Shown here one piece after another: positions 1 through 8,408 of a stretch of 64,000 nt of DNA. A program made the translations under genes and the position numbers. Position 1 is the first letter of the stretch, and each line of letters starts with the position of its first letter. This DNA comes from Pseudolabrys taiwanensis. Lineage in GTDB: Bacteria; Pseudomonadota; Alphaproteobacteria; Rhizobiales; Xanthobacteraceae. Location of the stretch: the NCBI RefSeq assembly GCF_003367395.1, contig NZ_CP031417.1:2294001-2358000 (forward strand). The letters are read 5' to 3'. Below the pieces are notes generated by a model, which ran no database searches, was not told the DNA's origin, and worked only from the letters and a program-made list of their open reading frames with translations.

Positions 1-875
1 TCGACGATCAACAACGCTTCGACGTCGAGCGGATAGCCGGCGTGCACGAATTCTTCCGCCGCCTGGATCGCCGGTCTATCCATCATCTCCATGCCGCCGG
101 GAATGATGCCGGCGGCGATGACCTTCGAGACGCAATCGCCCGCGGCTTCCGACGACGGGAACCCGACCAGCAAAGCGCGCGCGGTCTCCGGTTTCTTCAA
201 CAGGCGCACGGTCACCTCGGTGACGACGCCGAGCAAGCCTTCCGAGCCGGTGATGAGGCCCAAGAGATCGTAACCGGCGCTGTCGAGGTGTTTGCCGCCG
301 ACGCGGATCACCTCGCCGGTGATCAGCACCATTTCGCAGCCGAGCACGTTGTTGGTCGTCATGCCGTATTTGAGGCAATGCACGCCGCCGGAATTCTCGG
401 CGATGTTGCCGCCGATGGTGCAGGCGATCTGCGACGACGGATCCGGCGCGTAGTAGAAGCCAGCATGCGCCACGGCGTTGGACACGGCGAGATTGGTGAC
501 GCCCGGCTCGACCACGGCGACCCGGTTGTCGAGATCGATCTCGCGGATCTTATTAAACTTGCCCATGCCGAGCAGCACGCCATCCGCGAGCGGCAGCGCG
601 CCGCCGGACAGCGACGTCCCCGCCCCCCGCGGCACGACCTTGATGCCTTCCTCGTAGCAATAGCGCAGCACGGCGGCGACTTGGCTCGTGGTCTCCGGCA
701 GCACGACGACCATCGGCAATTGGCGGTAGGCGGTCAGGCCGTCGCTCTCGAACGGCTTCATTTCCCGCTCGATCGCGATCACGCCCTCGCCCGGCACGAT
801 GGTCCGCAGCGCCTTCACGATCGCCGCGCGGCGGGAAAGCACCGCCTGGTCCGGCTCCGGCATCTTCACCGACAT
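1..875 (-). CDS. glcD: FAD-linked oxidase, glycolate oxidase subunit GlcD type (3' part cut by window edge)
   Basis: Flavoprotein of the FAD_binding_4 class that oxidises 2-hydroxy acids such as glycolate or D-lactate. The visible part reads as the N-terminal FAD domain, with the glycine-rich PRGAGTSLSGG stretch and a later IGGNIAENSGG stretch typical of GlcD. The C-terminus lies outside the window. I chose the ATG at 875 because a GGAGG lies 10 bases upstream; an ATG at 884 sits directly against that site. It is divergent from the cytochrome c gene at 1016, which could accept its electrons (inference). Substrate is not certain: D-lactate or other 2-hydroxyacid dehydrogenases share this fold. 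Confidence 0.85.
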   Translation of the reverse strand, partial: MSVKMPEPDQAVLSRRAAIVKALRTIVPGEGVIAIEREMKPFESDGLTAYRQLPMVVVLPETTSQVAAVLRYCYEEGIKVVPRGAGTSLSGGALPLADGVLLGMGKFNKIREIDLDNRVAVVEPGVTNLAVSNAVAHAGFYYAPDPSSQIACTIGGNIAENSGGVHCLKYGMTTNNVLGCEMVLITGEVIRVGGKHLDSAGYDLLGLITGSEGLLGVVTEVTVRLLKKPETARALLVGFPSSEAAGDCVSKVIAAGIIPGGMEMMDRPAIQAAEEFVHAGYPLDVEALLIV

Positions 876-1015
876 GTTTTCCATACCTCCCGGCTTGCGG
901 CTGGCGCGCGCTAGAACATATCAGCCATTCGGTGCTTGACCCAGCGGACTGGTGGAAATTCCGAAAATGGCCTATGGGGCATCGGCCCCCTTAGACCGGT
1001 AGAAGGAGCGTTGCA

Positions 1016-1402
1016 ATGAAGGTGCGTGTGGCGATCGCGGCAGCGGCCGTGACCATGATGACACAGGCCGCGCAGGCGCAGGACGTGGCCGCCGGCGAGA
1101 ACTCGTTCAAGAAGTGCCTGCCCTGCCACGCGATCGGCGAAGGCGCGAAGAACAAGGTCGGCCCCGAACTCAACGGCCTCGACGGCCGCCACTCTGGCAC
1201 GGCGCCCGGCTACAGCTACTCCGACGCCAACAAGAACTCGGGCATCACCTGGAACAAGGAGCAGTTCCTGGAATACATCAAGGACCCGCGCGCCAAGATC
1301 CCGGGCACCAAGATGATCTTTCCCGGCATCAAAAACGAGAAAGAGGCGGGCGACCTCTGGGCCTATCTCGCCTCGTTCGGCCCGGACGGCAAGAAGAAGT
1401 AA
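1016..1402 (+). CDS. cytochrome c2-like periplasmic class I cytochrome c
   Basis: Soluble monoheme electron carrier of 128 residues. A signal peptide covers about residues 1-22 (ends AQA). The heme motif CLPCH is at residues 34-38 and the probable axial methionine is Met100 in the GTKM segment, as in cytochrome c2. It should carry electrons between the bc1 complex, oxidases or periplasmic dehydrogenases. An AAGGAG site lies about 6 bases before the ATG. It is divergent from the GlcD-type gene. The fold is sure; its exact redox partner is not visible. Confidence 0.93.
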   Translation: MKVRVAIAAAAVTMMTQAAQAQDVAAGENSFKKCLPCHAIGEGAKNKVGPELNGLDGRHSGTAPGYSYSDANKNSGITWNKEQFLEYIKDPRAKIPGTKMIFPGIKNEKEAGDLWAYLASFGPDGKKK

Positions 1403-1525
1403 GATCAGGCAAGACTGCAAAAGCGCCGCGGCGCGGCCCCATTGACCTTAGTCAAGGCCGCGCCATGATGGGACGGTAATTTGCTGCTCGCGAGCGCTCG
1501 GCTCGGGTGAGGAGACATTGCAGTC

Positions 1526-2353
1526 ATGATTAAAGATATTGTCGTCAATCTTGGTCTGGGCGACCGCGATCCGGCCAGCGAATTCGCGATCTCGTTGGCC
1601 GAGACGGTCGACGCCCATGTGCTCGGCGTCGCCTTTGCTTACGAACCTGTCATTCCCGGCTCGGTGATGGGCGGCATTCCGCCGGAGTTCATCGAAGCGC
1701 AACGCACCGAATCCGACAACAAGGCGCGCGCCGCCATCGAACGTTTCGAGGCCGCCGCCAAGCGCTCGAGCCTGTCGTTCGAAACGCGGGTCGTCACGGC
1801 GTCCATTTCCAGCGCGGCCGAACAACTCGGCCGCATCGCTCGCCGCTTCGATCTGGCCGTGGTCGGCCAGCCGGAGCGCGAGACCGGCATGCCGGAGGAA
1901 GTGGTCGACGAGGGCGTGCTGTTCGAAAGCGGCCGCCCGGTGGTCTTCGTGCCGTATATCTTCAAGGGCCCTGCCAAGCTCGACCGCGTCATGGTGTGCT
2001 GGGACGGCGGCCGCGCCGCCACGCGCGCCATCGCCGACGCGCTGCCGCTGATGCAGAAGGCCAAGCAGGTGGAAGTGGTGATCGTCGCCACCGGCCGCCC
2101 GAAGAGCGACGAAGTTCCGGGCGCCGATCTCGGTCAGCATCTCGCCCGCCACGGCCTCAAGGTCGAGGTCAAACGCATCACCTCGCCGGACATCGACGTG
2201 CCCTCCACGATCTTGTCTTACGCCGCCGACTCCTCCGCCGACCTGATCGTGATGGGCGGCTACGGTCATTCGCGCCTGCGCGAATTCGTGCTCGGCGGCG
2301 TCACGCGCGGCCTGCTCGAGTCGATGACCGTGCCGGTGCTGATGTCGCATTAA
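1526..2353 (+). CDS. universal stress protein, tandem UspA domains
   Basis: Cytoplasmic stress protein of 275 residues, about twice the length of a single Usp domain, so two tandem domains. The second domain ends with the nucleotide-binding signature GGYGHSRLREFVLGG, starting near residue 244, which fits the G-x2-G-x9-G pattern of ATP-binding Usp proteins. The first domain lacks an obvious copy, so only the second half probably binds nucleotide. Such proteins help survival under energy or oxidative stress. No operon partner; a palindromic repeat follows. Confidence 0.9.
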   Translation: MIKDIVVNLGLGDRDPASEFAISLAETVDAHVLGVAFAYEPVIPGSVMGGIPPEFIEAQRTESDNKARAAIERFEAAAKRSSLSFETRVVTASISSAAEQLGRIARRFDLAVVGQPERETGMPEEVVDEGVLFESGRPVVFVPYIFKGPAKLDRVMVCWDGGRAATRAIADALPLMQKAKQVEVVIVATGRPKSDEVPGADLGQHLARHGLKVEVKRITSPDIDVPSTILSYAADSSADLIVMGGYGHSRLREFVLGGVTRGLLESMTVPVLMSH

Positions 2354-2373
2354 GGATTGCCGCGTATTTCCGC

Positions 2374-2458
2374 TCATTCCCGCGCAAGCGGGAATCCAGG
2401 GTAGAATTGCACGGCCTGCATGTTTTGCCCCTGGGTCCCCGCTTTCGCGGGGACGAGC
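2374..2458. repeat. intergenic palindromic repeat, family B (CCCGC-arm type)
   Basis: Two hairpin arms: TTCCCGCGCAAGCGGGAA on the left and GTCCCCGCTTTCGCGGGGAC on the right, joined by a spacer. Related copies lie at 15926, 19468, 32284 and 53497, and a degenerate one near 23869. Elements of this look are common in Bradyrhizobiaceae intergenic DNA. Confidence 0.8.
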
Positions 2459-2468
2459 GGAGATGGGC

Positions 2469-3005
2469 ATGCTCTCACGCCACGTCACGACCATCGCCGG
2501 CGACAAGGTGTTCCTGCGGCCGCTGACGGTCGAGGATGCGACGCTTTATCCCGACTTCCTCGCCGACGTGACCGCCGAAGACCTGCGGCTGCGCTTCTTC
2601 GCGCCAATGCGGCAGGTCAATCCCGATCTCATCGACAAATTGATTCACTACGATCCCAAGCGCGCGATGGCCTTTGTCGCCATCGACGACGCCACCGGAA
2701 AACTGCTCGGCGTGGTGCGGCTGCATGACGACGCCGACGGCACGAGCGGCGAATTCGCCATCCTGCTGCGCTCGAACCTCAAGGGACACGGCATCGGCTG
2801 GCTGCTGATGAAACACATGATCGTCAACGCCAAGGCCAAAGGCCTGCGGGCGGTGCGCGGTCAGGTGATGACCGAGAACAGCACCATGCTGCAGATGTGC
2901 GGCGAACTGGGCTTTCACGCCATCGACGATCCACTCGAACGCGGGGTCAAGGATGTGACGCTGCCGCTCGACGAGTTGCCGGCGGAAGCCGTCTACTTCC
3001 CCTGA
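2469..3005 (+). CDS. GNAT family N-acetyltransferase
   Basis: Acetyl-CoA-dependent N-acetyltransferase of 178 residues. The core resembles the GNAT domain found at the end of Pat-type protein acetyltransferases (FLRPLTVEDA start, GEFAILLRS strand, GHGIGWLLM pyrophosphate-binding loop matching Q/R-x2-G-x-G/A). The acceptor substrate cannot be read from sequence. I prefer the ATG at 2469, six bases after a GGAG; an in-frame ATG at 2463 overlaps that site. The 3' end overlaps the convergent TetR gene by 13 bases. Confidence 0.85.
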   Translation: MLSRHVTTIAGDKVFLRPLTVEDATLYPDFLADVTAEDLRLRFFAPMRQVNPDLIDKLIHYDPKRAMAFVAIDDATGKLLGVVRLHDDADGTSGEFAILLRSNLKGHGIGWLLMKHMIVNAKAKGLRAVRGQVMTENSTMLQMCGELGFHAIDDPLERGVKDVTLPLDELPAEAVYFP

Positions 3006-3667
3006 GCGACGTTCGCCGGCGGCAGGATGGTCTGCGCCACAAGACCCTTGGCGTGCGCATCGAACAGGCCGAGCGCCCGCAGCGACAATAGTGCGGCATT
3101 CTGCACCGCCTCGCGCGCCGGCCCTTCGGCATCGTAGGTCGGCGCCAAGGGCCCAAGCAGCCCTTCCATCAACGCGCCGACAACGGCCGGGGCCGTCATG
3201 CGCGCGTCCTGCTCCGGCAGCAGCTTGCGGGCGACGGCGATGTTGATGCGGTCCTGCAATTCGGCGGCGAGCGACTGGCGGAAGTCGAGCCGCAGAGCAT
3301 CCACTTCGGCATCCACCGGTTCTGCGATCACCGCCCAGGACAGACGCCGCTCGGCCAGCGCCCGCGCCGCGAAGGTGGCGATGGCGGCCGCGAGCGCCGA
3401 TAACGGCCCCGGCGCGGCATTGGCGGCGGCGCGCATGGCCGCCAGCTCGCGCTCGGCGACCGAATTGGTCAGCGCGGCGACGAGGTCGTTTTTGGACGGG
3501 AAGTAGCGATAGACCGTGCCGGCAGCGATTCCGGCGCGGTCGGCCACCGCCGCGATCTGTACCGCCGCCATGCCGCCTTCGGCCGCCAGCTTCTGCGCGG
3601 CATCGATGATCGAGCGCTCGCGCTCGGCCATGCGGCGGACAACATTGGCTGTGCGGCGGTAGGGCAT
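2993..3667 (-). CDS. TetR family transcriptional regulator
   Basis: DNA-binding repressor of about 224 residues. The N-terminal helix-turn-helix is plain: a helix rich in Ala, then AGIAAGTVYRYFPSKNDL, the TetR recognition-helix hallmark. The C-terminal ligand domain has no close match that I recognise. I start at the ATG at 3667; a TTG two codons upstream is possible. It is convergent with and slightly overlaps the GNAT gene, so the two are not an operon. Target genes are unknown. Confidence 0.88.
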   Translation of the reverse strand: MPYRRTANVVRRMAERERSIIDAAQKLAAEGGMAAVQIAAVADRAGIAAGTVYRYFPSKNDLVAALTNSVAERELAAMRAAANAAPGPLSALAAAIATFAARALAERRLSWAVIAEPVDAEVDALRLDFRQSLAAELQDRINIAVARKLLPEQDARMTAPAVVGALMEGLLGPLAPTYDAEGPAREAVQNAALLSLRALGLFDAHAKGLVAQTILPPANVAQGK

Positions 3668-3704
3668 GCACAAATACTGAACGCTGATTCACAGCAAAGA
3701 GCAA

Positions 3705-4010
3705 TCATTCGGGTATTTGCTCCGAATACGTGCTGCGGTCCTGCGCGCCATGCATGATAGCAAGCACAACGATCTCGTCGCTCGCCGGCCAAATCTCGTA
3801 GATGACGATATAGGGCGTCCCGAGAACGACGAGTTCTCAGGTTCCCGACTGCTGGCCTGTCCGGCCCCGGTGGGGAAATTCACTTAGACGGGTCGCCGCA
3901 GTACGAATGTCGGTGATGACACGCCGTGCCGCAGGGGGATTACGTTCCGCAATAAAATCGAAAATGTATTGAAGGTGTCGACGAGCGCTGGCGGTGTAGC
4001 GCAGCCTCAT
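3705..4010 (-). pseudogene. ParE/RelE-like toxin, interrupted by an in-frame TGA
   Basis: The frame starts MRLRYTASARRHL and looks like a RelE/ParE-superfamily ribonuclease or gyrase toxin of about 101 codons. After the usual SGT the expected Arg codon is TGA (minus strand, at 3837-3839). The same frame then resumes with ELVVLGTPYIVIYEI, the conserved last strands of ParE, and runs to a second TGA at 3705-3707. A single C-to-T change (CGA to TGA) explains it. The short product would lack the C-terminal strands and is probably inactive. The ATG overlaps the antitoxin stop by four bases (ATGA). Confidence 0.82.
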
Positions 4011-4240
4011 AGGCCGCAGGACTTCCAAAATGCATCCATCTCTTCGTCGGAGGCGAATTTCTCGGTGCCGTCGCGAAGGCCGTGGCTAATCCTCGCGACT
4101 TCCGCCACCTGCTCCGGCGTCAGGCGCAACCTGCTCGTCCGCTGCGCCTCCAGTTCGAGCAACATATGCGCTGCCTCGTCCTGACGCTCGTCAGGCCATT
4201 GAGTCACACGCTCAAGAACGTCGCGCAGCAGTTTCGTCAT
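4007..4240 (-). CDS. antitoxin-like partner of the broken ParE toxin
   Basis: Small acidic protein of 77 residues (MTKLLRDVLERV start, EEMDAFWKSCGL end). The short N-terminal helical segment followed by a Glu/Asp-rich tail fits type II antitoxins whose tail wraps the toxin. Its role is inferred from size and from the ATGA overlap with the ParE-like gene. The frame is intact although the toxin is not. It could be a hypothetical protein of another kind, but the operon structure makes antitoxin the best reading. Confidence 0.7.
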   Translation of the reverse strand: MTKLLRDVLERVTQWPDERQDEAAHMLLELEAQRTSRLRLTPEQVAEVARISHGLRDGTEKFASDEEMDAFWKSCGL

Positions 4241-4308
4241 CGGGGAAATATAGCCAGCCACGCCGGGCAATGCGAGCCTCGTCCACTCCCCTCCCTTTCG
4301 GGATAAAA

Positions 4309-5988
4309 TCACTTCCCGGCCAGTGCCTTGTCGCGGATGGCGGAGAGACTCATGCCGGGCGTGAGGGCCTCCGGATCGACCTTGAGATGCACGATCGACG
4401 GCTTGCCGGATTTGCGTGCCGCCTCGAAGGCGGCGGGAAAGTCCTCTGTCCTCTCGACACGCACGCCGAAGCCGCCGAAGGCCTTGGCGTAGTCGGCGAA
4501 GTCCGGATTGCGCAGATGCGTGGCGATCACGCGGCCCGGATATTCGCGCTCCTGGTGCATGCGGATCGTGCCGTAGAGGCTGTTGTCGTAGAGCACGATG
4601 ACGATCGGCAGTTCGCATTGCACGGCCGTCGCGAAATCCTGCCCGGTCATCAGGAAGTCGCCGTCGCCGGCGACGCAGACCACCGTGCGGTCTGGATAGA
4701 GCGTCTGCAGTCCGAGCGCTGCGGGAAAGCCGTAACCCATAGAGCCCGAGGTCGGGCCGATCAGGCCGCCATACTGGCGCACGCGATAGAAGCGGTGCAC
4801 CCAGCCGGTGAAGTTGCCGGCACCGACGGTGATGATGGCGTCGCGCGACAGGTTATCGCGCAGCCACGTCATGCATGCGCCGAGATTGACGTTGCCCGGC
4901 TGCGGCGTCGCCTTCTCCGTCCAGGCGAGAAAGTCGGCGTGCGCGGCATCGCTCTCGCCTTTCCATGGAATCTCGTTCGGCGGCTGCAAGCCTTCGAGCG
5001 CCGAGCAGAACGCCGTCGGCGACGCATTGATGGCGAGGAACGGATGATAGACGCGGCCGAGCTCTTCCGAGCCCGGATGCACATGCACGAGCTTCACCTG
5101 CGGCTCGGGGATGTCGAACAGCGTATAGCTCTGCGACGGCATCTCGCTCATGCGCGAGCCGATCAGCAGCACGAGATCGGCCGCCTTCACGCGCGCCAGC
5201 AATTTCGGATTGGGGCCGATGCCGAAGTCGCCGGCGTAGCAGGGATGCAGCGCATCGAAGAGATGACCGCGGCGGAAAGTGGTGGTGACGGGCACCTGGA
5301 AGCGCTCGGCAAAGCGCATCAGCGCCGCGGTCGCCTGCTCCGACCAGCGGCTGCCGCCGACCATCACCACCGGACGCTTGGCCGCCCAGAGCAGCTTCTG
5401 CAGCCGGCTCATGTCGGTAAGGCCCGGCCAGATCTCCACCGGCTCGACCGCGCGCGCGTCCGGCGTCACGACGCGCTCGGTCAGCATGTCTTCCGGCAGC
5501 GCGATCACCACCGGACCGGGGCGGCCGTTGCAGGCGGTGTGGAAGGCGCGCTGCACGATCTCCGGAATGCGCGCCGGATCGTCGATCTCGGTCGCCCACT
5601 TTGCCATGGTGCCAAACACGGCGCGGTAGTCGAGCTCCTGGAACGCCTCGCGGTCGCGCATCTCGCGGCCGATCTGGCCGACGAACATGATCATCGGCGT
5701 CGAGTCCTGACGCGCGATGTGCACGCCCGCCGAACCGTTGGTGGCGCCGGGACCGCGCGTGACGAAGCAGATGCCGGGCCGGCCGGTCGCCTTGCCGATC
5801 GCCTCGGCGGCCATCGCCGCGGCGCTTTCGTGGCGGCAGACCGTGAGCTTGATGGTGCTGTCATGCAGCGCATCGAGCGCGGCGAGATAGCTCTCGCCCG
5901 GCACGCAGAAGGCGTGGGTGACGCCCTGGATCGCAAGCTGGTCGATGAGGATTTCGCCGCCGGTGCGGGTGCCGTCGTTCGAGCGCAT
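4309..5988 (-). CDS. thiamine pyrophosphate-dependent enzyme, acetolactate synthase-like
   Basis: Member of the TPP enzyme family (559 residues) with the order N-terminal pyrimidine-binding, central and C-terminal pyrophosphate-binding domains. The catalytic Glu is Glu32 in CVPGES. The Mg-TPP motif GDGDF is in the last third, followed after about 26 residues by the required Asn in LYDN. It resembles the large subunit of acetolactate synthase, but no small regulatory subunit lies nearby, so a decarboxylase, carboligase or oxalyl-CoA-type role is equally open. It stands alone between the toxin-antitoxin pair and a NIPSNAP gene. Confidence 0.85.
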   Translation of the reverse strand: MRSNDGTRTGGEILIDQLAIQGVTHAFCVPGESYLAALDALHDSTIKLTVCRHESAAAMAAEAIGKATGRPGICFVTRGPGATNGSAGVHIARQDSTPMIMFVGQIGREMRDREAFQELDYRAVFGTMAKWATEIDDPARIPEIVQRAFHTACNGRPGPVVIALPEDMLTERVVTPDARAVEPVEIWPGLTDMSRLQKLLWAAKRPVVMVGGSRWSEQATAALMRFAERFQVPVTTTFRRGHLFDALHPCYAGDFGIGPNPKLLARVKAADLVLLIGSRMSEMPSQSYTLFDIPEPQVKLVHVHPGSEELGRVYHPFLAINASPTAFCSALEGLQPPNEIPWKGESDAAHADFLAWTEKATPQPGNVNLGACMTWLRDNLSRDAIITVGAGNFTGWVHRFYRVRQYGGLIGPTSGSMGYGFPAALGLQTLYPDRTVVCVAGDGDFLMTGQDFATAVQCELPIVIVLYDNSLYGTIRMHQEREYPGRVIATHLRNPDFADYAKAFGGFGVRVERTEDFPAAFEAARKSGKPSIVHLKVDPEALTPGMSLSAIRDKALAGK

Positions 5989-6030
5989 AAAGAAGTCCCG
6001 TCTTGGATATCAGGGCGCAGAGATTACCTC

Positions 6031-6118
6031 GTCATGGCCGGGCTTGTCCCGGCCACCCACGCCTTCCTTGCTGCCGTGTGAGAAAGACGTGGATGCCCGG
6101 CACAAGGCCGGGCATGAC
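6031..6118. repeat. intergenic palindromic repeat, family A (GGCCGGG-arm type)
   Basis: Bipartite element with arms TGGCCGGGCTTGTCCCGGCCA and TGCCCGGCACAAGGCCGGGCA and flanking GTCATG...CATGAC ends. Full copies also occur at 10006, 36318 and 54688, a half copy at 43769. Confidence 0.85.
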
Positions 6119-6144
6119 AGCGGAGAGGCTTTAACGGCCCTCCG

Positions 6145-6486
6145 TCACTTATGAATCGTCGGCATCGCCGGCTTGGGCGCGAAGGCGGCCGGGGTCATCA
6201 GCACGGTCTTCTGCTCGACGATGTGCCCGCCTTTGACGTTCTCGGCGAGATACACCGCCCAATCGGGATCCTTCATCATGCGGCCGCGCTTCTCCTCGCG
6301 GTCGGCGGCGCTGTCGTAGACCCACACATGCGTGAAGGTGTTGAGCTCGCCGCTCTCGGCCACCGCATACATCAGCGGCTCGCCCATATAGCGAAGCTGC
6401 ACCGGATAGCCGTACTTCTTGTAGATCTCGAGCTGCGCCGGGACACGCCCCGGTTTGCACTTGTAGGTGCGGACATCCAAAAGCAC
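6145..6486 (-). CDS. NIPSNAP family protein
   Basis: Protein of 113 residues with a ferredoxin-like dimeric alpha/beta fold seen in NIPSNAP proteins: it opens LLDVRTYKCKPG and carries the HVWVYDSAADREEKR segment typical of the family. Function is unknown in bacteria. I start at the GTG at 6486, since GGGGAGGAA lies six bases upstream and the family begins at this point. An overlapping ATG at 6490 is out of frame. Single gene. Confidence 0.85.
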   Translation of the reverse strand: MLLDVRTYKCKPGRVPAQLEIYKKYGYPVQLRYMGEPLMYAVAESGELNTFTHVWVYDSAADREEKRGRMMKDPDWAVYLAENVKGGHIVEQKTVLMTPAAFAPKPAMPTIHK

Positions 6487-6570
6487 GCATTTCCTCCCCG
6501 TGAAAATTCCGCTTTGCGCGGCTGCGGACATTCTCAGGGACGGCGCCGCACGGTCAATAGACCGCGCCGC

Positions 6571-8397
6571 TCAGCCGGCATGCGCCGGCGCCGCCCCCTC
6601 CACCGCGTGCTGCGAGCGCTGCTCGGCCGGCTTGCGGATATGGGCGAGATTGCTTGCCGTGTTGACGAGCGCCAGATGCGAGAAGGCTTGCGGGAAATTG
6701 CCGACCTGGCGCCCGCCGATGGGGTCGTACTGCTCGCTCAAGAGGCCGAGGTCGTTGCGCAGCGCTAGCAGGCGCTCGAACAAAGCGACCGCCTCGGCGC
6801 GGCGGCCAAGCATCAGATAGGCGTCCGCGAGCCAGAAACTGCAGGCGAGAAACACACCCTCACCCGGCGGTAGACCGTCGGACGCCGTGCGCGTGTCGTA
6901 ACGCAGCACGAAACCGTCCACCACCAAGTCGCGCTCGATGGCGGCAATCGTGCCGACGATGCGCGGATCCTCGGGCGGCAGAAAGCCGATCGCCGGCAGC
7001 AGCAAAAGGCTGGCATCGAGCTCGCGCGAACCGTACGCGCGTACGAATGTGTTGCGCTCGGCATCGTAGCCATGCGCGCAGACGTCGCGGTGAATGGCAT
7101 CGCGCGTCGCACGCCAGCGGTCGAGCGGCCCGGGCAGCTTGTAGCGTTCGGCGCTCTTGATCGCGCGGTCGAAGGCGAGCCAGGCCATGGCCTTCGAGTG
7201 GGTGAAGTGCTCGCGGCCGCTGCGCACTTCCCAGATGCCTTCGTCCGGCTCGTGCCAGATCGTTTCCAGATGCGCGATCAAGGCGAGTTCGAGATCCCAG
7301 CCGCTGGTCATCGGCGCGAGGCCGCCTTCGCGCGCCTGATGCAGCGCGTCGATCACTTCGCCGAAGATGTCGAGCTGGCGCTGGCCGTGCGCGGCATTGC
7401 CGATGCGCACCGGCCGCGAATGCTCGTAGCCCGGCAGCCACGACACCTGCCATTCGGTGAGACGGCGCTCGCCGCCGAGGCCATACATGATCTGTATCTG
7501 ATTGGGGGAACCGGCCGCCGCGCGCAACAGCCAGTCGCGCCACGCATGCGCCTCTTCATAAAAACCGGCATTCATGAGCGCGAGCAGCGTCAGCGTCGCG
7601 TCGCGCAGCCAGCAGAAGCGATAGTCCCAGTTACGCGGACCGCCGATGCATTCCGGCAGCGAGGTTGTCGGCGCCGCCGCCATGCCGCCGGTCGGCCCGT
7701 AGGTGAGCGCCTTGAGCGTGATGAGCGAGCGGCACACCGCTTCGTCCCACGGGCACGAAATGTTGCTGTGGCCGATCCAGTCGGTCCAATACTTCTCGGT
7801 CGCGGCGAGACTGGCGTCGACATCGATCGCCTCCGGCAGCGGCTCGTGCGAGGCGCCGTAAGACAGAACGAAGGCCATGCGCTCGCCGGCTGCGATCGAG
7901 AAGTCGCCGACCGTCTTGAAGTCCTCGCCATGCAGCTCCACCGACGAGCGCAACACCAGCATGTCGGGCCCGGAAATGAAGCGAACGGTGTGCTTGTCGA
8001 CCCGCGTGACCCAAGGCACCTGCGCGCCGTAGCCGAAACGCACGATCAGTTCGCCATGGAGATCGACGTGGCCGCGCTCGCCCTGGATGATGCGCACGAG
8101 ATGCGAGGGGCTTTCGCGCGGCGGCATGAAGTCGATGACGGTCGCCGCGCCGGTCGCGGTCTCGAAACGCGTCTCCAGGATCAAGGTGTTCGGCCGGTAT
8201 CGGCGGGTGATGCGAATGCTGTCGCCGCGCGGCGCGATCTGCCAGCGGCCTTGCTCCGGCCCGCCCAGCAAGGCGCAGAAGCAGGCGTCGGAGTCGAAAC
8301 GCGGCCAGCACAGCCAATCGATCGAGCCATCGCGCGAGATGAGCGCGGCGGTGCCGAGGTCGCCGATCATGGCGTAGTCTTCAATACGTGCGGGCAT
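6571..8397 (-). CDS. glycoside hydrolase family 15 protein (glucoamylase/trehalase-like)
   Basis: Cytoplasmic enzyme of about 608 residues. The N-terminal RIEDYAMIGDLGTAAL and RDGSIDWLCWPRFDS segments and the (alpha/alpha)6 core segment NWDYRFCWLRDA are typical GH15 landmarks. Members hydrolyse alpha-glucans or trehalose to glucose. It follows the glucose dehydrogenase gene, whose stop overlaps a possible TTG start at 8412 (TTGA). I prefer the ATG at 8397, where the family usually begins. The pair suggests hydrolysis followed by glucose oxidation (inference). Confidence 0.9.
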   Translation of the reverse strand: MPARIEDYAMIGDLGTAALISRDGSIDWLCWPRFDSDACFCALLGGPEQGRWQIAPRGDSIRITRRYRPNTLILETRFETATGAATVIDFMPPRESPSHLVRIIQGERGHVDLHGELIVRFGYGAQVPWVTRVDKHTVRFISGPDMLVLRSSVELHGEDFKTVGDFSIAAGERMAFVLSYGASHEPLPEAIDVDASLAATEKYWTDWIGHSNISCPWDEAVCRSLITLKALTYGPTGGMAAAPTTSLPECIGGPRNWDYRFCWLRDATLTLLALMNAGFYEEAHAWRDWLLRAAAGSPNQIQIMYGLGGERRLTEWQVSWLPGYEHSRPVRIGNAAHGQRQLDIFGEVIDALHQAREGGLAPMTSGWDLELALIAHLETIWHEPDEGIWEVRSGREHFTHSKAMAWLAFDRAIKSAERYKLPGPLDRWRATRDAIHRDVCAHGYDAERNTFVRAYGSRELDASLLLLPAIGFLPPEDPRIVGTIAAIERDLVVDGFVLRYDTRTASDGLPPGEGVFLACSFWLADAYLMLGRRAEAVALFERLLALRNDLGLLSEQYDPIGGRQVGNFPQAFSHLALVNTASNLAHIRKPAEQRSQHAVEGAAPAHAG

Positions 8398-8408
8398 GAT
8401 GCGAATCG

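Noticed and set aside
4270..6081. Long plus-strand open frame of about 600 codons
   Set aside because: It is antisense to the TPP enzyme, His/Arg/Asp-rich with no domain, and typical of shadow frames in DNA of very high GC content. The same holds for the plus-strand frames at 16080-18155, 18459-19484 and 21743-24217.
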